From positions 4,685,516 to 4,749,515 of the forward strand of contig JACAUB010000001.1 in NCBI GenBank assembly GCA_013390605.1: DNA of 64,000 bases. The letters run 5' to 3'. Position 1 is the stretch's first letter, and every line of letters starts with the position of its first letter. Below the pieces are notes generated by a model that saw only the letters and a program-made list of their open reading frames with translations, had not been told where the DNA came from and made no database searches. This DNA comes from Bacteroidota bacterium. GTDB taxonomy: Bacteria > Bacteroidota > Bacteroidia > Bacteroidales > Cfx3-03. Below, piece by piece: positions 1-9,499 of this stretch. The position numbers were made by a program, and so were the translations under genes.

Positions 1-1635
1 CCGGCCTGGAGTGGAAAAGAACAGTATGCAGAATGGTTTTTGCGAGGGATATTGACTGGCGATTCAGGACGTATCTTTTTTCAGGATAAAACCTTTGGCA
101 AGAACTGGAAATATGAGGATTATGCTCCTTTGATGAAAGGTGAACTTTTTGATGCCAAACAATGGGCAGATCTTTTTAAACGTGCCGGGGCTCGTTATGT
201 GGTATTAGTTTCAAAACATCATGATGGTTTTTGTTTATGGCCCAGTAAATATGCCAAAGGATGGAATGCGGTTGATGTAGGGCCTAAACGCGATATTGTT
301 GGTGAACTTACCAAAGCCGTAAAAGAAGATGGTTTACGAATGGGGCTCTATTATTCTCTTCCAGAATGGAATAATCCGCTTTATCGTTGGGGTTTTGATA
401 AGCCTGATAAAGTTAATCAATATGTGGAACAACACATGATTCCTCAATTTAAGGAGTTAATTTCAACTTATAAACCATCATTGATATTTTCTGATGGTGA
501 ATGGGATCATCCTGCTTCAACATGGCATGCTGCAGAGTTGATTTCGTGGTATTATAACAATGTTGCACCTGATGGAATTGTAAACGATCGTTGGGGTAGT
601 GGTAGCGAGGGCGGTTTTATTACTCTGGAATATAGTTCTGGGCTTACTAATTCAGATCGTCCTTGGGCAGAAGTTCGTGGACTAGGTCGTTCGTTTGGTT
701 TGAATCGAAATGAGCCCATCGAAAACTATATGACCCCTGAAGATCTTGTTCATTTCTTTGTTAAGGCCGTTGCAAATGGTGGAGGTATTATCTTAAATGT
801 TGGTCCTTACGCTGATGGACAAATTCCACTTCTTCAACAAGAACGCCTTCTTCAGTTAGGTGAATGGTTAAAGATTAACGGTGAAGCCATTTATGGGTCT
901 ACCGCTAATAAATTGACGATAGAAGACAAGGATGTTGAGCTTCGTCGTGTTGATTCGACTGTCAATTTTGACTGGGTTCGTAACTCGCCGGGTAAACCTA
1001 TTTCAGAAGATGACTTCACAGGAGAGTGGACTGGTTTTATTCAACCCAACTATTCAGAAGCATTTCTCTTTGAAGGTAATGCCGACGATGGGATGCGTGT
1101 CTGGATTGATAATAAACTGGTGATCGACAAATGGGATCATGATGGCGGACAAAGCGAAAGTAATGTAATGGAACAAAAAAAAGGTGTCTCAAAAACAGGG
1201 GGAATTAAGTTAGAGGCGTATAAAAAATATTCAATCCACATCTCTTATCAAGAGAAAAAGCAGAATGCCAGCATCTTTTTCTGGTGGTCTTCAAGAAACC
1301 AACGCAAAGAGATTGTCCCTCAGCAATCCTTGTTTACCGATAAGAAACTAACAATCGGAAATGGCCTCAATGCTGTCTATCGCTCAAAAGCTACGCGCCT
1401 TTGCTACACACGAAACGATGACAATTTATATGCTATCACGCTGGATTGGCCTGATGATTCATTGGTATTACATTGTGAAAAACCAACAACCGGCTCAAAA
1501 GTTACGCTACTTGGTAGAAAAGGAACACTCCCTTGGAAATATGAGAATGGAAAAATGATCATTAATACGCGGAGTATTAAGTTTTCAGAAATACCATGTA
1601 ACTGGGCCTGGACCTTTAAAATTTCAAATAACTAA
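1..1635 (+). CDS. GH29 alpha-L-fucosidase with PA14 domain, 5' truncated
   Basis: Exo-acting fucosidase releasing terminal L-fucose from glycans, probably in the periplasm or at the cell surface. The reading frame is open from base 1, so the true start and any signal peptide lie outside the window; the first in-frame start-like codon (TTG at 40) is not the real start. The first ~290 visible residues are a GH29 barrel, with KHHDGFCLWPS near the N-terminus and the likely catalytic nucleophile Asp in the SDGEWD segment. A PA14-like domain (GFIQPNYSEAFLF, DDGMRVWIDN) follows at about residues 335–430 and may bind carbohydrate, then a short C-terminal beta domain. It is followed by GH20, GH141-like and M64 genes on the same strand. 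Family assignment is firm; the exact linkage cleaved is not known from sequence. Confidence 0.92.
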   Translation, partial: PAWSGKEQYAEWFLRGILTGDSGRIFFQDKTFGKNWKYEDYAPLMKGELFDAKQWADLFKRAGARYVVLVSKHHDGFCLWPSKYAKGWNAVDVGPKRDIVGELTKAVKEDGLRMGLYYSLPEWNNPLYRWGFDKPDKVNQYVEQHMIPQFKELISTYKPSLIFSDGEWDHPASTWHAAELISWYYNNVAPDGIVNDRWGSGSEGGFITLEYSSGLTNSDRPWAEVRGLGRSFGLNRNEPIENYMTPEDLVHFFVKAVANGGGIILNVGPYADGQIPLLQQERLLQLGEWLKINGEAIYGSTANKLTIEDKDVELRRVDSTVNFDWVRNSPGKPISEDDFTGEWTGFIQPNYSEAFLFEGNADDGMRVWIDNKLVIDKWDHDGGQSESNVMEQKKGVSKTGGIKLEAYKKYSIHISYQEKKQNASIFFWWSSRNQRKEIVPQQSLFTDKKLTIGNGLNAVYRSKATRLCYTRNDDNLYAITLDWPDDSLVLHCEKPTTGSKVTLLGRKGTLPWKYENGKMIINTRSIKFSEIPCNWAWTFKISNN

Positions 1636-1732
1636 TCACTTTTTTAATCTATTAGGTTGTTATAAAGAAATTATCAGCTAATGCTATAATTGTACTGCTA
1701 ACACTGAAAATCTAAATTTAAAAAACCAAACG

Positions 1733-3979
1733 ATGAAACGTTTAATCCTGTTTACAATGATGCTTTCTACTATTGCTGGAGGCCTCTTTGCACAAAAAAA
1801 AGTAAAGTTTTTTAACCTCATTCCCTACCCTACTGAACTAAGCCAAGGTAAAGGAGAATTTGTCGTCAATAGTAAAACAACGATTAAAGCCGATGAGAAA
1901 AGTGGCGCAATGGCTAATTTCTTATGTGAGATACTATCTGCCCCTTTGAATACGGAGATCGCTGTTCAGATTGGCTCAAATGTGTCAAATACGGCCAATT
2001 CTATTGTTTTTGTATGGTCGGATGAGAAGGCCCTCGGCCCTCAGGGATATCGCTTGGAGATTACTTCAGATAATATCATCATTCGTGCTAACGAAGCAAA
2101 TGGTTTCTTTATGGCAATTGCTACTATTCGCCAGCTTTTACCCCTTGAAGGAAAAAGGGTTTCGATTCCTTCACTGACTATTCTGGATAAACCGGAATTT
2201 AACTGGCGAGGCATGATGCTAGATGTTGGACGTCATTATTTTCCAAAGGAAGTTATAAAACGTTATATAGACCTGTTATCGTTTTACAAATTCACAGAAC
2301 TACATTGGCATTTAACGGATGATCAGGGTTGGCGTATTGAAATAAAAAAATATCCCAAACTTACTGAAGTAGGTGCCTGGCGCACGGAAGCTAATGGTTC
2401 TAAATATGGTGGTTTTTACAAGCAGGATGAGATTCGTGAAATTGTTGCTTATGCACAACGTCGTGGAATCACCATCGTTCCTGAGATTGAAATGCCCGGT
2501 CATAGTATGGCTGCCTTAACTGCTTATCCTGAATTGTCGTGTACGGGTGGTCCATTTATAGTTCCAACCGGCTGGGGTGTTTTCGAAGATGTTTATTGCG
2601 CTGGGAAAGAGTCAACCTTCACCTTCATGGAAAATGTATTGACCGAAGTGCTTGATCTGTTTCCCTCAGCATTTATTCATATCGGTGGTGATGAATGTCC
2701 CAAAACACGTTGGATTAAATGTCCGGATTGTCAGAAACGTATTAAGGATGAAGGGTTAAAGGATGAGGCACAATTGCAAAGCTATTTTGTGAATCGTATT
2801 GAGAAATTCCTGAATTCGAAAGGCCGTCGTTTAACCGGATGGGATGAAATTCTGGAAGGAGGCATAGCACCTAACGCTACGGTTCAGCTCTGGCGTGATT
2901 GGAAATATGCAAAAGAAGCTGCTCAGACAGGACATGATGTAATCATGTCGCCAACAAGTCATACCTATTTGAATACATCTCCCGAAGATCTTCTGTTGGA
3001 AAGGGTTTACACTTTTTATCCAATGCCTGATGATTTTCCTGCTGACTTACGAAAACATATCTTGGGTGGAGAGTGTGACTTATGGACCGAAAATGTTTTA
3101 AATGTAGACCGGATTGATTTTCAAATGTTCCCACGCATACTGGCTATGTCTGAATGCCTTTGGAATGGCAAAAGTCGTCAGTCATATGCTGATTTCAATG
3201 CACGAGTTCAAACCGAATATACAAGACTTCAGAAAATGGGTATAAAATATGGCCCTGAGGGCCCGGTTTATACGATTAAGTTTGATTATGATAAAGCCGC
3301 TGCAGCATTTGTAGCTAAAATTAAAGAAATAAGCAAAGGTTTTGAATATCATTATACTTTGGATGGAACCGAGCCTGTTTTGACTTCTCCCAAAGTGATA
3401 AATAATGAGATCAGATTTAAAGGATCTGCTCATTTTCGTCTTCAGTCATTTCTGAATAATTCTCCAAATGGAACTCAAACTGACCGCCACTTTATTGAAC
3501 ATAAAGCATTGGGTGCGGAGGTAACAATGGTCAATCCGCTTAACAAAAACTATCCCGGTAATGGTAAAAATAACCTTTGTGATGGTATAATGGGTACTGC
3601 TTCTTTTGGTGATGGATATTGGCAAGCACTTACATACAACGACATGATTGCTATCGTTGATATGGGTGAAGAAAAATCGTTTACAGAAATCAGCCTTGAT
3701 ATGATCAGTAAATCCAGTTCCTGGATTCTGTTTCCCTATGGTGTTTTCTTTGAAGTATCCGATGATGGTAAGGAGTTTAAGGGTGTAGGGTCTGTACATA
3801 ACGATCTCCCTCTAAAAACATTGAGTGTTATTCAGAAAGAATTTAGTGTAAAACTTAAAGATCCGGTAAAGGCTCGTTATATTAAAGTGACGGCCAAGAA
3901 CCTGGGACTTCTTCCGGAATGGCATCTCAGCAAAGGAGAAGCAGCATGGATCTTTTTTGATGAGTTAATCGTGAAATAA
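1733..3979 (+). CDS. GH20 beta-N-acetylhexosaminidase
   Basis: Removes terminal beta-linked GlcNAc or GalNAc from glycans by substrate-assisted catalysis. Residues 1–20 form a signal peptide ending in LFA-Q, so it is exported. A GH20b-type N-terminal domain (about 25–150) precedes the barrel; the hallmark HIGGDE motif gives catalytic Asp320–Glu321. After the barrel there is a chitobiase-like C-terminal piece (YHYTLDGTEP) and then a discoidin-like beta-sandwich (about 610–748). At 748 residues it has the length usual for Bacteroidetes multi-domain GH20 enzymes. It begins 97 bp after the fucosidase, with no clear terminator between them, so co-transcription is plausible. A hairpin terminator follows the stop codon. 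Confidence 0.95.
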   Translation: MKRLILFTMMLSTIAGGLFAQKKVKFFNLIPYPTELSQGKGEFVVNSKTTIKADEKSGAMANFLCEILSAPLNTEIAVQIGSNVSNTANSIVFVWSDEKALGPQGYRLEITSDNIIIRANEANGFFMAIATIRQLLPLEGKRVSIPSLTILDKPEFNWRGMMLDVGRHYFPKEVIKRYIDLLSFYKFTELHWHLTDDQGWRIEIKKYPKLTEVGAWRTEANGSKYGGFYKQDEIREIVAYAQRRGITIVPEIEMPGHSMAALTAYPELSCTGGPFIVPTGWGVFEDVYCAGKESTFTFMENVLTEVLDLFPSAFIHIGGDECPKTRWIKCPDCQKRIKDEGLKDEAQLQSYFVNRIEKFLNSKGRRLTGWDEILEGGIAPNATVQLWRDWKYAKEAAQTGHDVIMSPTSHTYLNTSPEDLLLERVYTFYPMPDDFPADLRKHILGGECDLWTENVLNVDRIDFQMFPRILAMSECLWNGKSRQSYADFNARVQTEYTRLQKMGIKYGPEGPVYTIKFDYDKAAAAFVAKIKEISKGFEYHYTLDGTEPVLTSPKVINNEIRFKGSAHFRLQSFLNNSPNGTQTDRHFIEHKALGAEVTMVNPLNKNYPGNGKNNLCDGIMGTASFGDGYWQALTYNDMIAIVDMGEEKSFTEISLDMISKSSSWILFPYGVFFEVSDDGKEFKGVGSVHNDLPLKTLSVIQKEFSVKLKDPVKARYIKVTAKNLGLLPEWHLSKGEAAWIFFDELIVK

Positions 3980-3983
3980 AATT

Positions 3984-4018
3984 TCCTCCTGGCGCCACCA
4001 GCGAGGACAGGAGGATTT
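3984..4018 (+). terminator. Intrinsic terminator after GH20 gene
   Basis: An 8-bp perfect stem (3984–3991 with 4008–4015, TCCTCCTG/CAGGAGGA) begins 4 bp after the GH20 stop codon, has a 16-nt loop and is followed by TTT. The T run is short. Confidence 0.6.
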
Positions 4019-4144
4019 AAATATATCTAAACACAACTCTAATTTTACCAGCAATCTAAAACAACTTAACAAATATTCTCCTCTTACTATTGAGTTTATT
4101 AATGAATTATTTTTATACATAGCATCACGTTAATCTATTTAAAA

Positions 4145-6520
4145 ATGACTTTACGTCTTTTAGTCTTAGGGGTAATTCTTTTACCAACACTTCTTTTTGC
4201 TCAAAAAGGAAGCACGCTTTATGTTTCGCCTTTCGGAAATGATCAGGCAAAAGGTACATTGGATCAACCATTTGCTTCTGTCCAAAAAGCCTTAACGAAG
4301 GTAGCCGAGATCAGAAAAGATAATCCGCTTCAGCCGATTTCGATACTGCTTAGACAGGGTACTTATTATCTGAATCAGTCTATCGAAATCACAAACAAAG
4401 AAGCAGCTTCAAAAAATGGTACGCTACTTATTTCAGCTTATAAAGATGAAAAGGTTATTCTTTCAGGTGGTCAGCAACTTAAGTTGCAATGGGAGCCCTA
4501 TAAAGATGGTGTTTTTAAGGCCCAAATGGAGAAGAAATTGAACTTTGATCATTTTTTTGTGGATGGAAAACCGCAAATACTGGCTCGTTATCCTGATTAT
4601 GATGCTTCCATCCTACCCTGGCACGGCTATGCCGAAGATATCTTAAGTGCCGAACGACTTAAAAGTTATAAGCACGCTCAGGGGGCTTATATCCACCGCA
4701 TGCATTCAGGACTTTGGGGGAGTTATGATTTTATAATTGATTCTGTTGATCAAAAAGGGAAACCCTTTCTCACCGGAGGGTATCAGGCAAACCGTAATAA
4801 TTATGGATATCATCCGAAATTTGGGTTTATAGAAAATGTGATGGAGGAGTTGAATGCTCCCGGGGAGTGGTTTTACGATAAGGAGAATGGGATTATTTAT
4901 TATAAACCTATAGCTGGAGTCGTACTATCCAAGGCTGTATTTGAAGCATCTTTTCTCGAAAATATCCTTACTATCAAAGGATCACGAAAGCAACCCGTTT
5001 CAAATGTTGAAGTCAAGGGTATTACTTTTCAACATACCCTGCGTACTTTTATGAAAACACACGAACAGTTATTGCGTAGCGACTGGGCTATTTACAGGCA
5101 AGGGGCTTTATTGATAGAAGGCGCTGAATATGTGAGTGTTGAAAACTGTAATTTTGAATATCTTGGTGGCAATGCTGTCTTCATCAATAACTACAATCGA
5201 AATGTAATCATCAAGGGAAATCATATTCATGATGCCGGCGCCACAGCTATTAATCTTGTGGGAAGTCCGGATGCTGTTCGTTCCCCTGCTTTTGAATACC
5301 GACTGTTTGTTCCGTTATCTGAAATGGATACACTGATTGGCCCCAAGACACCTGATTATCCGGCACTTTGTAATATCACTGAAAATCTAATTCATGATAT
5401 CGGTCAGATTGAAAAGCAGTCGGCAGGTGTTAACCTGAGTATGACTTCTGAAATTACTGTCAGTCATAATTCAATCTATGATGTTCCACGTGCCGGAATC
5501 AATATTTGCGATGGAACATGGGGTGGTCATGATATCGCTTTTAATGATGTATTTAATTCTGTCCTTGAAACTGGTGACCATGGTTCATTCAATTCATGGG
5601 GTCGTGATCGTTATTGGCATCCTGATCGCAAAACAATGGATCAGATTGTTGCTCAACACCCCACGCTTATTCTTGCTGATGCATATAAACCCACACGATT
5701 ACATAATAATCGGATGCGTTGTGATAGAGGTTGGGATATTGATCTTGATGATGGATCGTCCAACTATATTATATACAATAACTTATGCTTAAATGGAGGT
5801 TTAAAGTTCAGAGAAGGATTTCATCGGATTGCTTATAACAACATTCTGGTTAATAACTCATTTCATCCGCATGTGTGGTTCCAAAATTCAATGGACGAAT
5901 TCAGAAACAATATTGTTTGTACTGAATATAAACCTATATGGATTAGTAATTGGGGTCAGACAATAGATCAAAATCTCTTCCCCAATAAAAATGCACTATT
6001 AAAAGCTAAAGCAAACGGAACAGATCAACACTCCCTGGCTGGAAATCCGTTGTTTGAAAATCCTTCAAAAGGTGATTTCAGTGTAAGGAAAGGCTCACTT
6101 GCATTCGCTATTGGGTTTAGAAACTTTCCAATGAACCAATTTGGAGTCACCATTCCGCGTCTTAAGGTACTTGCTAAAACCCCTGTCATTCCGGATTTAG
6201 TGACTATAGATGAAAAAGATAATGACGATCAGATCATTAATTGGAGAGGCGCCAAATTGAAAAGGTTGAAGGGATTAAGCGAAATATCTGCCACCGGAAT
6301 GACGCATGAAGCTGGTATCCTCATTCAAAGTATTGGTAAAAATTCACCACTTATCAAAATAGGTATTCAACCAAATGATGTAATCTTGAAAGTTAAGAAA
6401 AAGGAGACGAATTCGTTAAGTGAGTTTTTATCTGTTTATGCTGAAGATACATCGTCATCATCATTGAAATTTACGATCTGGAGAAATCAGCAACAACTTG
6501 AAATTGAGGTTATCCGATAA
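4145..6520 (+). CDS. GH141-like right-handed beta-helix protein with C-terminal PDZ-like domain
   Basis: Predicted exported glycan-active protein; residues 1–19 are a signal peptide ending LLFA-Q. The N-terminus (STLYVSPFGNDQAKGTLDQPFASVQKAL) is typical of parallel beta-helix enzymes, and the body up to about residue 650 contains the repeated Asn-rich N-x-I/V turns of such helices (NVIIKGNHIHDAG, ITENLIHDIGQ, EITVSHNSIYDVPRAGI). This organisation matches the GH141 group, which includes fucosidase and xylanase activities. The last ~75 residues (SPLIKIGIQPNDVILKVKKKE and onward) resemble a PDZ domain. It is downstream of the fucosidase and hexosaminidase genes, which supports a glycan role. The family is inferred from overall pattern rather than from identified catalytic residues. 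Confidence 0.75.
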   Translation: MTLRLLVLGVILLPTLLFAQKGSTLYVSPFGNDQAKGTLDQPFASVQKALTKVAEIRKDNPLQPISILLRQGTYYLNQSIEITNKEAASKNGTLLISAYKDEKVILSGGQQLKLQWEPYKDGVFKAQMEKKLNFDHFFVDGKPQILARYPDYDASILPWHGYAEDILSAERLKSYKHAQGAYIHRMHSGLWGSYDFIIDSVDQKGKPFLTGGYQANRNNYGYHPKFGFIENVMEELNAPGEWFYDKENGIIYYKPIAGVVLSKAVFEASFLENILTIKGSRKQPVSNVEVKGITFQHTLRTFMKTHEQLLRSDWAIYRQGALLIEGAEYVSVENCNFEYLGGNAVFINNYNRNVIIKGNHIHDAGATAINLVGSPDAVRSPAFEYRLFVPLSEMDTLIGPKTPDYPALCNITENLIHDIGQIEKQSAGVNLSMTSEITVSHNSIYDVPRAGINICDGTWGGHDIAFNDVFNSVLETGDHGSFNSWGRDRYWHPDRKTMDQIVAQHPTLILADAYKPTRLHNNRMRCDRGWDIDLDDGSSNYIIYNNLCLNGGLKFREGFHRIAYNNILVNNSFHPHVWFQNSMDEFRNNIVCTEYKPIWISNWGQTIDQNLFPNKNALLKAKANGTDQHSLAGNPLFENPSKGDFSVRKGSLAFAIGFRNFPMNQFGVTIPRLKVLAKTPVIPDLVTIDEKDNDDQIINWRGAKLKRLKGLSEISATGMTHEAGILIQSIGKNSPLIKIGIQPNDVILKVKKKETNSLSEFLSVYAEDTSSSSLKFTIWRNQQQLEIEVIR

Positions 6521-6596
6521 TATTATTTGTTGAGTTGAAAATCAATAATTTTTCAGATTTATTTCTACCTTCATCAAAAAATTTAACCTACACAAC

Positions 6597-8066
6597 ATGA
6601 AACGTTTTTGTATTATTCTATTGTCTGTCATTGCACTTATTTCGTGCCAACAGACTGCCCATAAACCCACTGTTACAAGTCCAAAGCGCATTGCGGTGGC
6701 CGACAAAGGATATGTAAAGTTTGAATCTTTCTTTCAGAATAAAACGATGCGTCTGGATCTATTTCATAATGGTACTGCTTCAGAAGAACACTTTTCCGTT
6801 GATCAGACTGTAAACGATGGCCTTTGGCCGGGAAGCAAAACCAAATTGATCGACAGACTTGAACTGGGCTCATACTTTTTTCAGGTTATCGACAAAGAAA
6901 GCAAAACTTTGCTCTATTCCAGAGGGTTTGCTAATGTCTTTGGCGAATGGCAAAGTACTCCCGAAGCTAAAAAAGATTGGGGAACTTTTCAGGAGTCGCT
7001 TCGTTTTCCATGGCCACTAAAACCCGTTACTGTTATTGTAGAAAAACGAGATGCTACGAATCATTTTGAACCAATCTGGTCGACTGATGTAGATCCTGCT
7101 TCACGACAAGTAAACAAAGCCGAAATGGTTCACCCCAATAAGGTGGATGTGATCTTTGAAAACGGGAAACCAGAGCAGAAGCTCGATCTGGTAATACTGG
7201 GTGACGGCTATACAAAAGCCGAAATGGAGAAATTTAGAAAAGATGTCAAACGTTTAACGGATGCACTGTTTAGTGCTGAGCCTTTTAAATCGAGAAAAAA
7301 TGACTTTAACGTGAGGGCTGTTGAAACTCCTTCAGAAACTTCGGGCGTTTGTAAGCCTCATCACAATGTATATAAACGTTCGCCGCTTGGTGTACATTAC
7401 AGTAGCTTTGACTCTGAACGCTATGCCTTGACATATGAAAACAAAACAGTCAGAGATGTAGCCTCTACGGTTCCTTATGATTTTACGGTGATTCTTGTCA
7501 ACGAAAAAACGTATGGTGGAGGTGGAATCTATGGACTATATACCACGGTTTCTGCTGATAATAAGTTCGCTGAATATATCATGATTCATGAATTGGGACA
7601 TCATATTGCTGCTTTAGCTGATGAATATTATACTTCTGCTGTGGCTTACGAGGTTCCCAAGATTACAGTTGAACCATGGGAAACCAATATTACCGCCATG
7701 TTCGATAAACAAAATTTGAAATGGAAGAATTTGGTAGAGCCGGGTACTCCCCTACCTACCCCATGGAACAAAGCTGCTTTTGATAAATTCGGTTATGCCA
7801 TTCAGGTAACCCGTGATAGTATCCGCAAGGCACTTTTGTCAGAACCTGTAATGGAAGCGCTGTTTGTAAAACAGTTGAATAAAGAAAACGAATTCTTTTC
7901 AAAAGAAAAGTACAAAGATAATGTGGGTGCTTTCGAAGGTGCCGGATACAATTCCAAAGGAATGTATCGTCCACAGGTTGACTGTATCATGTATTCTCGC
8001 CACATGGTGTATTGTAAAGTTTGCCAGAATAGCCTTGGAAAGGTTTTCGACCAATATGCTAAGTAA
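6597..8066 (+). CDS. M64 family zinc metallopeptidase, lipoprotein
   Basis: Predicted secreted protease of the IgA-peptidase M64 family. The N-terminus is a lipoprotein signal with a lipobox (LISC, Cys17), so it should be anchored in a membrane, possibly exposed at the surface. An N-terminal beta-sandwich (about 30–180) precedes the protease domain. The zinc-binding motif HELGH begins at His331 (Glu332 catalytic, His335 second ligand) and continues to Asp342-Glu-Tyr, the extended M64 pattern. Length 489 is normal for the family. It starts 76 bp after the beta-helix gene on the same strand and ends in a good terminator, making it the last gene of the glycan-degrading set. Pairing a protease with fucosidase and hexosaminidase suggests glycoprotein substrates; that is inference. 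Confidence 0.92.
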   Translation: MKRFCIILLSVIALISCQQTAHKPTVTSPKRIAVADKGYVKFESFFQNKTMRLDLFHNGTASEEHFSVDQTVNDGLWPGSKTKLIDRLELGSYFFQVIDKESKTLLYSRGFANVFGEWQSTPEAKKDWGTFQESLRFPWPLKPVTVIVEKRDATNHFEPIWSTDVDPASRQVNKAEMVHPNKVDVIFENGKPEQKLDLVILGDGYTKAEMEKFRKDVKRLTDALFSAEPFKSRKNDFNVRAVETPSETSGVCKPHHNVYKRSPLGVHYSSFDSERYALTYENKTVRDVASTVPYDFTVILVNEKTYGGGGIYGLYTTVSADNKFAEYIMIHELGHHIAALADEYYTSAVAYEVPKITVEPWETNITAMFDKQNLKWKNLVEPGTPLPTPWNKAAFDKFGYAIQVTRDSIRKALLSEPVMEALFVKQLNKENEFFSKEKYKDNVGAFEGAGYNSKGMYRPQVDCIMYSRHMVYCKVCQNSLGKVFDQYAK

Positions 8067-8102
8067 ATTAAGATTATAGGCAATAAATGCTGAATGAATT
8101 TA

Positions 8103-8145
8103 GAGGGTACAGATATTATGAATTAATGTCTGTACCCTCCGCATT
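8103..8145 (+). terminator. Intrinsic terminator after M64 gene
   Basis: Perfect 11-bp inverted repeat (8103–8113 GAGGGTACAGA with 8129–8139) with a 15-nt loop, followed by CGCATTTTT. It lies 37 bp after the stop codon. Confidence 0.8.
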
Positions 8146-8455
8146 TTTGAACACATTGGGGAAATTAGCATCTTAAAAAGGAATGCTTTTTTATGGATAT
8201 TTAGAATGAAGTGAGAGATAACAAGCTTCCTTTTATTGCAATCAATCCCTATTGGTGCAGATTTGTAAAATGCAACCCCTTGACTGCATGACTACAAATC
8301 ATAGATCTGCTTCAAAATTCCACTTACAATAATTATATCGGGATTGAGAATCCCTAGTTAGAAAGCATAAATTGCAGATCTACACCAGCGAATGAGATGA
8401 TGATAGATTCATTTGTTTAGGGTACTATAAATAGCAAATCTTTTATAGACGGTTT
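8146..8455. other. Intergenic region without a gene, weak inverted repeat
   Basis: Lies between the 3' ends of convergent genes. I find no coding frame. A 13-nt sequence at 8253–8265 (TGGTGCAGATTTG) recurs inverted at 8375–8387 with two transitions, and a third AGATCTGC copy sits between them. This could be a decayed mobile or repeat element, but it is too weak to name. Confidence 0.3.
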
Positions 8456-9358
8456 CTACTTAAAAGTAACAGTAGATAAGTTTTTAGAAACAGTTAGTGT
8501 GACTTTTCTTCCAAAAATAAGTCCCCGGTTATCATCGAGATGCCCTGCCGGGAACCCAAAACATACCGGATAATCAGTCCCTTCTATGGCTTCAAGTATA
8601 ATTTCCTCAGCAGTAGCACCAAAAGGGATGGTATTATCTTTCATATCCGTTAATCCGCCAACAATCAATCCGGCCAGATTTGATAACTTGCCCGATCGTC
8701 TCAGGTTCAACATCATCCTATCAATATGGTAAAGATATTCATCCAGATCCTCGATAAAAAGAATTTTTCCGTCGGTGCTAATATCCGATACTGTAGCACT
8801 TAGACTATAAAGAATAGATATATTTCCACCAATCAATTCTCCGGTCCCCTCTCCTATTCTCGACTGTGAATCAGTTGGAATCTGATATGAAATTGGTTTT
8901 CCAAACAATACATCATGCATACTTTCGGTTGCATCATAGTTGTGGTTGGCGAAAACATTGATCGGCATAGTTGCATGGAGGGTCTCTATCTCAAAACAAG
9001 TATGGATGTGCGAATGAAAGATGGTAATATCGCTGTATCCCACAATCCATTTAGGGTGTTCAACAAAACGATCGAAATTCAATCGATCAATAATTCTAAC
9101 AACACCATATCCCCCACGGGCGCAGATGATTGCTTTAATAGTTTCGTTATCAAGCATAGCTTGAAAATCGTCAGTTCGCTCCTCCTCGGTCCCTGAAAAC
9201 TGATTGTGAGAGCGAAAAAGATTGCTGCCCAATACAACATTAAGTCCCCACTCTTCGAAAAGGTTAATAGCGGGCATCATCTCTTCGATGGTTACACTAC
9301 GGGCCGGAGCTACAATAGCAATGGAGTCGCCTTTTTTTAAATAAGGGGGAGTTATCAT
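8456..9358 (-). CDS. ldcA: LD-carboxypeptidase (peptidase S66)
   Basis: Cytoplasmic serine peptidase that removes the terminal D-Ala from murein tetrapeptides during cell-wall recycling. At 300 residues without a signal peptide it fits the LdcA family. The triad is visible: Ser109 in VGYSD (nucleophile elbow), Glu203 in FIEDLDE and His273 in FPAGHLDDN. The N-terminal TPPYLKKGDSIAIVAPA and the central RGGYGVVRIIDRL segment are also family signatures. It is transcribed away from dnaG's 3' end with 141 bp between them. The gene symbol is by family; related S66 members include microcin-immunity proteins, but this context is housekeeping. Confidence 0.92.
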   Translation of the reverse strand: MITPPYLKKGDSIAIVAPARSVTIEEMMPAINLFEEWGLNVVLGSNLFRSHNQFSGTEEERTDDFQAMLDNETIKAIICARGGYGVVRIIDRLNFDRFVEHPKWIVGYSDITIFHSHIHTCFEIETLHATMPINVFANHNYDATESMHDVLFGKPISYQIPTDSQSRIGEGTGELIGGNISILYSLSATVSDISTDGKILFIEDLDEYLYHIDRMMLNLRRSGKLSNLAGLIVGGLTDMKDNTIPFGATAEEIILEAIEGTDYPVCFGFPAGHLDDNRGLIFGRKVTLTVSKNLSTVTFK

Positions 9359-9419
9359 GTTGTAATCTGGATTTAGCGTTTAGATAATTTGTTTTAATTC
9401 TGATTTTTACAATCATTGC

Positions 9420-9479
9420 ACCCCTTTTGGGGTCGTTTGTTATTCGTTAGTTTTTATTATCATTTCATGCCTTCGGCAT
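9420..9479. repeat. Two small palindromes between dnaG and ldcA
   Basis: ACCCC-TTTT-GGGGT at 9420–9433 and ATGCC-TTC-GGCAT at 9467–9479 form short perfect hairpins in the dnaG–ldcA gap. Neither is followed by a convincing T run on the - strand, so a terminator or processing-site role is uncertain. Confidence 0.35.
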
Positions 9480-9499
9480 TTCCAATCAGCACAGTATAA

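Noticed and set aside
8253..8387. Possible transposon inverted ends
   Set aside because: The 13-nt repeats are imperfect and no transposase or target-site duplication is found; kept only as a weak repeat.
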